A DNA stretch of 64,000 nt from Nonomuraea cavernae (GTDB taxonomy: Bacteria; Actinomycetota; Actinomycetes; Streptosporangiales; Streptosporangiaceae), in contig NZ_BMNH01000012.1 of the NCBI RefSeq assembly GCF_014646355.1, forward strand, positions 149,265-213,264, read 5' to 3'. Positions 59,013-64,000 of the stretch are shown here, in pieces. The notes beneath the pieces were generated by a model. It searched no databases, was not told the origin of the DNA, and saw only the letters and a program-made list of their open reading frames with translations. Made by a program: the position numbers and the translations under genes. The stretch's first letter is position 1; the number at the start of each line of letters is the position of its first letter.

Positions 59013-59608
59013 CCAGCTCGACCGGCCGCAAGGTGACCGCGAACCTGAGCCTCACCCTCGACGGACGTTACAACGGGCCCGGCGGGCCCGGCGATTTCAG
59101 CGCGTTCGCCCCGTACGTGACCAGCGACGTCGCACGAGACCACATGACCCGCATCTGGGAGAGCGCGACGACGGCGGTGCTCGGCAGGCTCAACGCCGAG
59201 GGGTTCATGGCGTACTGGCCGTCGGTCGCCCAGGACGAGAACGCCGATCCGCGTGATCGCGGATACGCGAGCTGGCTGGTCGGCACGGAGAAGGTGGTCT
59301 TCTCGACCACCTTGACCGAAGCCCCGTGGGAACGCGCCCGCGTGGTGAACGCCCCCGCCGCGGACGTCGTCACCGAGCTCAAGGCCACCGGTGAGGGCGA
59401 CATCCTCGTCAACAGCAGCGCTAGCGTCATCAAGCCGCTCCTGTCGGCGGACCTGCTCGATCGGCTGTACCTCATGATCTTCCCCGAGATCGCCGGCGGC
59501 GGGCAGCGCCTGTTCGGCGACGGCCTGCCGGCTTCGACCTGGACGCTCACCCACCAGGAGACCGGCGAACTGGGCGAGCTCGCCATGGTCTACGACCGAG
59601 CCCGCTGA
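59009..59608 (+). CDS. RibD_C / dihydrofolate-reductase-fold protein
   Basis: This 199-residue protein has the fold of the RibD reductase domain: NLSLTLDGRYNGPGGPGD at the N-terminus, ATTAVLGRLNAEGFMAYWP, and PEIAGGGQRLFGDGLP near the C-terminus. Such proteins are widespread NADPH-binding reductases in actinomycetes, mostly of unknown substrate. It is translated from an ATG overlapping the stop of the ArsR-SRPBCC gene, so the two form one operon and the regulator likely controls it. Confidence 0.88.
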   Translation: MTSSTGRKVTANLSLTLDGRYNGPGGPGDFSAFAPYVTSDVARDHMTRIWESATTAVLGRLNAEGFMAYWPSVAQDENADPRDRGYASWLVGTEKVVFSTTLTEAPWERARVVNAPAADVVTELKATGEGDILVNSSASVIKPLLSADLLDRLYLMIFPEIAGGGQRLFGDGLPASTWTLTHQETGELGELAMVYDRAR

Positions 59609-59649
59609 GCCGGGACACCGGTCTCATCGCCGGAGGGCGGCGGACCGGC

Positions 59650-60036
59650 TCACTCGCCCGCAGCCTGCGCCATGGCGATCGCCCAGAAGCCGGCGTAGCG
59701 GCCACCGCGTCGCAGCAGCTCGTCATGGCCGCCTTCCTCCACGACTCGGCCGCCGTCCAGGAAGACGACCCGGTCGGCGCGCTGGACGGTCCGCATCCGA
59801 TGCGCCACCATCACCACCGTACGGCCCGCCATCAGGCGCTCGATCCCCTCGTGGACGGCCGCCTCGTTCACCGGGTCCAGGGCGGACGTCACTCCGTCGA
59901 GCAGCACGATGGGCGCGTTCTTCAGCAGCGCCCGCGCGATTGAGACCCGCTGGCGCTCGCCGCCCGACAGCAGCGCGCCGCCCTCGCCGACGTTCGCCGC
60001 CCATCCGCCGGGCAGCCGCTCGATCACCTCGTCCAG
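59650..60036 (-). pseudogene. C-terminal remnant of an ABC transporter ATPase
   Basis: The frame keeps only the end of an ABC exporter: DEVIERLPGGWAANVGEGG, the signature LSGGERQRVSIARAL, Walker B VLLDGVTSALD and the switch His in MVAHRMRTV. The transmembrane domain and Walker A are missing. Walker B has Gly where the catalytic Glu is expected, a sign of further decay. The 5' cut point lies near 60036 and abuts the TetR remnant. Confidence 0.8.
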
Positions 60037-60282
60037 TTCAGCGACGCCGTCAGCGATCCGGCCCTGCGCGAGATCCTGTCCGCGCGGTTGCAGGACCCGT
60101 ACCGGCTCGCGCTCCAGGACGCGCTCGGCGCACCGGAGAAGCGGGTCCTGCTGCTCATCGACGTCGTCGTCGGAACCTTGCTCCACCGGATGGGCATGAC
60201 CGGCGAGCCGATGGACGACGCCGACGTCGCCGCACTGGCCGAGATGGGGCCGGCCTACTTCGCCGGCGCCGACCCGGCCTGA
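60037..60282 (+). pseudogene. C-terminal remnant of a TetR-family regulator
   Basis: The frame reads FSDAVSDPALREILSARLQD then LLLIDVVVGTLLHRMGMTGEP and ends in AYFAGADPA, the C-terminal ligand domain of a TetR regulator. The DNA-binding half is absent. It starts exactly where the ABC remnant on the other strand ends, so both genes lost their 5' halves in one event. A TTG at 60088 could start a 64-residue product, but it would lack the DNA-binding domain. Confidence 0.7.
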
Positions 60283-60461
60283 ACCCGCTCCCGCCTCCGA
60301 ACGTCATCCCCCTGGTGGCGAGCCGCAGGCCACTCCGCCCTGGCTGGCTACCGCCGCAGGATCTCCGGACAGCGCCCTGAGGGCTCGTCGGTACTTTTGT
60401 CCTGGGTGATCCCGTATCAATGGACCTTCTGACTGGGGCAGGCGTCCAGCAGCGTAGAGGC

Positions 60462-62009
60462 ATGCGAACCCTACGTGCGTCACTCGCGGCGGCCGTGGTC
60501 CTCCTGGGCGCCGCGGAGCTCCGGCCGGCTCCCGTGATCGCCGCGACCGGCGCCGACCCCGCGGTCGTCAGGACCGACACGGGAGCCGTGCGCGGCACGG
60601 TCAGCGACCATCACCGTCTCTTCCAGGGCATCCCCTACGCCACCGCGGGCCGCTGGGAGGCTCCCGTACCCGCCAGGAGCTGGAACGGCGTCAAGGACGC
60701 CACCGAGCCAGGCGCGATCTGTCCCCAGGTCGGCACCGTCTACGCCCCCATCTCCAGCGTGGAGGAGGACTGCCTGTTCCTCAACGTCACCACCCCGCTC
60801 GCGCCGGGGAAGAACCGCCCGGTCATGGTGTGGATCCACGGCGACGGGGCGGTCGGAGCAGGCCACTTCTCCGACGCGCGCAAGCTCGCCTCGCGGGGCG
60901 CGGTGGTCGTCACGATCAACTACCGGCTCGGCGTGTTCAGCGGGTTCGGGTTCCCGGGCCTGAAGAACTCCGGAACGTACGGCCTGCAAGATCAGCAGGA
61001 GGCGCTGCGCTGGGTGAAGCGCAACGCGGCGGCCTTCGGCGGAGACCCGTCGAACGTCACCGTGTTCGGCCTCTCCTTCGGCGCTCTCGCCATCGGCGGC
61101 CATCTCACCTCCCCCGGCGCCAAGGGGTTGTTCCGGCGAGTGGTCATGCAGAGCGGCGAGACGATGATGGACATGCCGGCCAACAGCATCGTCCCCGGCT
61201 TGCCGGCAGCCCCGACGTTCGCCTGGCGGAGCGCCGAGGAGACCCAGGCCGTGGGCCGGGTGTACGCCGAACAACTCGGCTGCGAAGACCTGGCATGCCT
61301 GCGCGCGCTGCCCGTGAAGAAGATCCTCGCGGTGCCGCAGATCATGAATGTCTTCCAGATGTACGCCTACGGCAACAGGGTGCTCCCCGTCCTGCCCTCC
61401 AAGGCGATCCGCGAGGGACGCTTCCACCGGGTGTCCGTGCTGGCGGGCGCGACACGCGACGAGCACCGGATCTTCGTCGGGATGAACTACGACGCGGCCG
61501 GTAAGCCGGTCACCGCCCAGCAGTACGGCACCCTGCTCAAGGAGGCCTTCGGCGACGACGCCGGGCGGGTGATGCGCAGATACCCGCTCGCCTCCTACGC
61601 CTCGCCCAGCCAGGCGTGGGCGGCCGTGATGACCGACCGGTTGTGGGCGAGAGGCACCCACGAGCAGAACACCCTGCTGGCCAAGCATGTCCCCGTCTAC
61701 GGCTACGAGTTCGCCGACCGCGACGCGCCGATGTTCCTGCCGCTGGAGACGGACTTCGACTGGGGCGCCTTCCACGCCGGCGACCTGCCCTATCTCTTCC
61801 CTGACAGGCAGGCGCCGCTGACACCCGCCCAGAAGAGGCTGTCGGACCAGATGGTCGGCTACTGGACCAACTTCGCCCGCACCGGCTCGCCCAACGGCTC
61901 GGGTCTGCCCACGTGGCCGCGGCTCTCCCAGGGCACCCAGTCACTGGCTCCCGGCGCGGTGCGGCCGATCGACTATGCCGCCGAGCACCAGCTGAGCTTC
62001 TGGAACTAA
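60462..62009 (+). CDS. Secreted carboxylesterase (type B)
   Basis: This 515-residue esterase has a signal peptide (RTLRASLAAAVVLLGAAEL, cleavage near VIA-ATG) and the type B fold: RLFQGIPYATAGRW, EDCLFLNVTTP, VMVWIHGDGAVGAGHF and QDQQEALRWVKRNAAAFGGD. The nucleophile elbow is VFGLSFGAL (GxSxG) instead of the usual GESAGG; the acid is in ATRDEHRIF and the His in AFHAGDLPYLF. The ATG was chosen for the signal peptide. It lies just upstream of a two-component system. Confidence 0.87.
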   Translation: MRTLRASLAAAVVLLGAAELRPAPVIAATGADPAVVRTDTGAVRGTVSDHHRLFQGIPYATAGRWEAPVPARSWNGVKDATEPGAICPQVGTVYAPISSVEEDCLFLNVTTPLAPGKNRPVMVWIHGDGAVGAGHFSDARKLASRGAVVVTINYRLGVFSGFGFPGLKNSGTYGLQDQQEALRWVKRNAAAFGGDPSNVTVFGLSFGALAIGGHLTSPGAKGLFRRVVMQSGETMMDMPANSIVPGLPAAPTFAWRSAEETQAVGRVYAEQLGCEDLACLRALPVKKILAVPQIMNVFQMYAYGNRVLPVLPSKAIREGRFHRVSVLAGATRDEHRIFVGMNYDAAGKPVTAQQYGTLLKEAFGDDAGRVMRRYPLASYASPSQAWAAVMTDRLWARGTHEQNTLLAKHVPVYGYEFADRDAPMFLPLETDFDWGAFHAGDLPYLFPDRQAPLTPAQKRLSDQMVGYWTNFARTGSPNGSGLPTWPRLSQGTQSLAPGAVRPIDYAAEHQLSFWN

Positions 62010-62010
62010 C

Positions 62011-63111
62011 GTGGCGCACGTGCGCAGAGTCTGGCAGCCGGGGCCGTCGGTGTTCTCCTTCTGGGCGGCGCTGGCCTACTTTCCCGCCTCCGACCTGATC
62101 AGGCGGCCTGACTGGCTCGGCGTCCTCGGCCTCGCCGTGGCCGTCGCCGCCTACCTGCTGACCATCCGGGCCTCCTTCGCCGGGCGGCCCCGGGCCGCGG
62201 TCCTCGGCCTGACGGTCCTGGCCGTGGCGATCCTGGCTCTGTGCGCGGCCTACGGCGGCAAGTGGCTCTACCTGGCTCCGGTGCTCTCCATCGCCTGCGG
62301 GGTCGTACTGCGCGGCCGTGTCCTGTCAGCGGCCCTCGCCATGGTGACGCTGACCCTGATGTTCATCACGTACCGGCGCGGCGGCGGCGAGGACGCCGTC
62401 GCCGCCGTCGCCTGGGGCACCTTCACGGCGGGGCTCGTCGTCCACGTCACGCTCAAGCTCTTCGCCACCATCGCCGAACTGCGCGCGACCCGGCAGGAAC
62501 TGGCCCGGGCCGCGGTCGCCGACGAGCGGCTGCGTTTCTCCCGCGACCTGCACGACCTGCTGGGTCACACGCTCTCACTGATGGTCGTGAAGGCCGAGGC
62601 GGTGCACAGGCTCATTCCCCGCGACGCGGCGGCCGCGGCGGCGCAGGCCAGCGACATCCAGCGGATCGGCCGCGAGGCGCTGGCCGAGGTCCGCGCCGTC
62701 GTGGCGGGCTATCGCGGGCGCGGCTTCGCCGACGAGCTGGCCGTCGCCCGCGTGGCCCTGGAGGACGCCCAGGTACCCGCCGTCGTCACACTTGAGGAGG
62801 TACGGCCGGCGCCGGACGCCGACGCGCTGCTCGGCTGGGCCGTACGCGAGGGCGTGACGAACGTGATCCGTCACGCGAAGGCCACCCGCTGCGAGATCAC
62901 GCTGATCGGCCGGAGTGAGGAGATCGTGCTGAAGATCGGCAACGACGGAGTTCCCGAACGGGGACACGGACCCGAGGGGGGCGCCCGACCGCGCGGGCGA
63001 GGACACGGGCTCGACGGGCTCGCCGAACGCGCGGCCGCGGCGGGCGCCAGGTTCGAGGCGAAGGCGCTGCCCGGGGGCAGGTTCGCGCTGACGATGGCGG
63101 TTCCACGATGA
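62011..63111 (+). CDS. Sensor histidine kinase (NarL/DesK type)
   Basis: This 366-residue kinase has about five N-terminal membrane segments, then the HisKA_3 motif FSRDLHDLLGHTLS (phospho-acceptor His near residue 185) and an HATPase_c domain with REGVTNVIRHAKATRCEI and GHGLDGLAERAAAAGARFE. It starts with GTG one base after the esterase stop and overlaps the response regulator by ATGA. The kinase closely resembles DesK-type membrane sensors of actinomycetes. The signal is unknown. Confidence 0.92.
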   Translation: MAHVRRVWQPGPSVFSFWAALAYFPASDLIRRPDWLGVLGLAVAVAAYLLTIRASFAGRPRAAVLGLTVLAVAILALCAAYGGKWLYLAPVLSIACGVVLRGRVLSAALAMVTLTLMFITYRRGGGEDAVAAVAWGTFTAGLVVHVTLKLFATIAELRATRQELARAAVADERLRFSRDLHDLLGHTLSLMVVKAEAVHRLIPRDAAAAAAQASDIQRIGREALAEVRAVVAGYRGRGFADELAVARVALEDAQVPAVVTLEEVRPAPDADALLGWAVREGVTNVIRHAKATRCEITLIGRSEEIVLKIGNDGVPERGHGPEGGARPRGRGHGLDGLAERAAAAGARFEAKALPGGRFALTMAVPR

Positions 63112-63713
63112 TCCGGGTCATGATCGCCGAAGATCAGGGGATGATGCGTGACGCGCTCGCGCTGCTGCTGGGCCTTGAGGACGACCTTGAGATCGTCGCC
63201 CAGGTCGGCCGCGGGGACCAGATCGTCGCGGCCGCGCTGGCGGCGCGGCCCGACGTGGCACTGCTGGACATCGAGCTGCCCGGCCGCAGCGGACTCGACG
63301 TCATCGGCGAACTCCAGGCGGCACTACCGGACTGCGTGGTGCTGATCCTCACGACATTCGCCCATCCCGGCTACCTGCGCAGGGCGATGGAGGCGGGCGC
63401 GGCCGGCTTCCTGGGCAAGGACGGCCCCGTCGGCGAGCTGGCCACCGCCATCCGCAAGGCCGTCGCGGGAGAACGGATCATCGATCCGGCCCTGGCCGCC
63501 GCCGCGCTGAACGCGGGCCCGAGCCCGCTGACCGGCCGTGAGCGCGACGTACTCGCCGCGGCGCTCGACGGCGCCACCATCGCCGACCTCGCGGCTCGCC
63601 TGCACCTGTCGACGAGCACCGTGCGCAACCATCTGTCCTCGGCGATCGGCAAGACGCACACCCGCAACCGCATAGAGGCCGCCCAGCTCGCCCGGCACAA
63701 CGGATGGCTGTGA
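63108..63713 (+). CDS. NarL/LuxR-type response regulator
   Basis: This 201-residue regulator has a receiver domain (acidic AEDQ near residue 7, phospho-acceptor Asp in VALLDIELPG, LTTF, GKDGP Lys) and a C-terminal LuxR helix-turn-helix (LTGRERDVLAAALDGATIAD, HLSTSTVRNHLSSAIGKTH). It is the partner of the overlapping kinase. Targets are unknown; the adjacent esterase operon and its own operon are the usual candidates. Confidence 0.94.
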   Translation: MIRVMIAEDQGMMRDALALLLGLEDDLEIVAQVGRGDQIVAAALAARPDVALLDIELPGRSGLDVIGELQAALPDCVVLILTTFAHPGYLRRAMEAGAAGFLGKDGPVGELATAIRKAVAGERIIDPALAAAALNAGPSPLTGRERDVLAAALDGATIADLAARLHLSTSTVRNHLSSAIGKTHTRNRIEAAQLARHNGWL

Positions 63714-63831
63714 CCGTCAGACCTGCTTGAATGACGAAATCCGGTCATTCCAGTTGACTCCCCCGGCGCCGTAGCGGAGGTTCCAGTCCGTCAGCTTCTC
63801 GGTCGTAAACGACTTTGTTGGTCGATTCGGT

Positions 63832-64000
63832 TCACGCGGCTAGGCCGAGTTCAGCGCCGAGTCGTTCCAGGTGAGAGGCGCGAGTGCCGCGGATCGGGGT
63901 GTCGGTCCACCAGGCGTCCAGGCGGATGAGGTTGATCGCGGTGGCGGTCAGCAGATGCGCGAGTCGGGTTTTGAGCAGTCCTCGATAGCGGGTGCGGCGG
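63832..64000 (-). mobile_element. 3' end of an IS1182-type transposase (cut by window end)
   Basis: The minus-strand frame entering from the right edge ends RYRGLLKTRLAHLLTATAIN then LIRLDAWWTDTP and SHLERLGAEL, a typical C-terminus of IS1182-family transposases. The stop is at 63832-63834. The rest of the gene lies outside the window. The element's end is probably within 63750-63830, but I cannot see the partner inverted repeat. Confidence 0.75.

Noticed and set aside
63729..63750. GAATGAC/GTCATTC hairpin after the response regulator
   Set aside because: The 7-bp stem is weak and lies close to a transposable element end; I could not decide between terminator and chance, so it is not listed as a feature.

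Overview
The window is very GC-rich, with strongly G/C-biased third codon positions, many GTG and TTG starts and many 4-bp start/stop overlaps. Its gene content (complete steroid ring catabolism, two LLM-type F420 oxidoreductase homologues, a SAM-methyltransferase of the DUF574 family, an SPW-repeat protein and an FxSxx-COOH peptide locus) points to a soil actinomycete, most likely in or near the Streptosporangiales. This placement is inferred from content only. No rRNA, tRNA or CRISPR was seen.

Region 1 (1-23118) is a steroid A/B-ring degradation cluster. KstD, KshA/KshB, HsaA/HsaB, HsaC, HsaD, HsaE, HsaF and HsaG are all present, so the steps from 3-ketosteroid to pyruvate and propionyl-CoA can be followed. 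It also holds a second HsaA-like oxygenase, a second KstD-like flavoprotein, two SDRs, two LLM proteins, SnoaL-like proteins, an IclR-family regulator and two acyl-CoA dehydrogenases. Seven related 15-bp palindromes lie in the control regions of this cluster, including that of the IclR gene, and look like one regulon. Several gene remnants (cupin, SnoaL, an unknown C-terminus) lie among the intact genes.

Region 2 (23119-27912) has a ribosome-hibernation-type protein, a DUF574 methyltransferase, a less GC-rich pair (small secreted cysteine protein plus membrane-anchored beta-propeller-like protein) and an integral membrane protein.

Region 3 (27913-44339) is a second catabolic island. It has a sulfonate/taurine-type ABC transporter, a CaiB/BaiF CoA-transferase, HyuB- and HyuA-type subunits (the HyuB carries an extra C-terminal cysteine domain like the acetone carboxylase gamma subunit), an SDR with substituted catalytic residues, an ADP-forming acyl-CoA synthetase, a conserved small enzyme with an odd start codon, a GntR regulator, a Baeyer-Villiger-type monooxygenase and an HSL-type esterase. 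Together these suggest ketone carboxylation or ketone oxidation followed by CoA activation.

Region 4 (44409-53274) is the most unusual part: an FxSxx-COOH locus. A 55-residue precursor ending F-Q-S-A-L lies between a divergent NB-ARC/TPR protein and, on its own strand, a SIR2-like protein, a STAND NTPase with C-terminal repeats, the FxsB radical SAM/SPASM maturase, a separate HEXXH protein and a two-helix membrane protein. It joins a RiPP-like cyclophane pathway to domains typical of bacterial immune and conflict systems.

Region 5 (53535-64000) is mixed: SPW protein, a LysE exporter with an internal deletion, an XRE-cupin regulator divergent from a thioredoxin-reductase-like enzyme, an apolipoprotein N-acyltransferase-like protein with substituted catalytic residues, an ArsR-SRPBCC fusion with a 12-bp repeat tail, a RibD-type reductase, head-to-head remnants of an ABC transporter and a TetR gene, a carboxylesterase, a two-component system, and the end of an IS1182-type transposase at the window edge.
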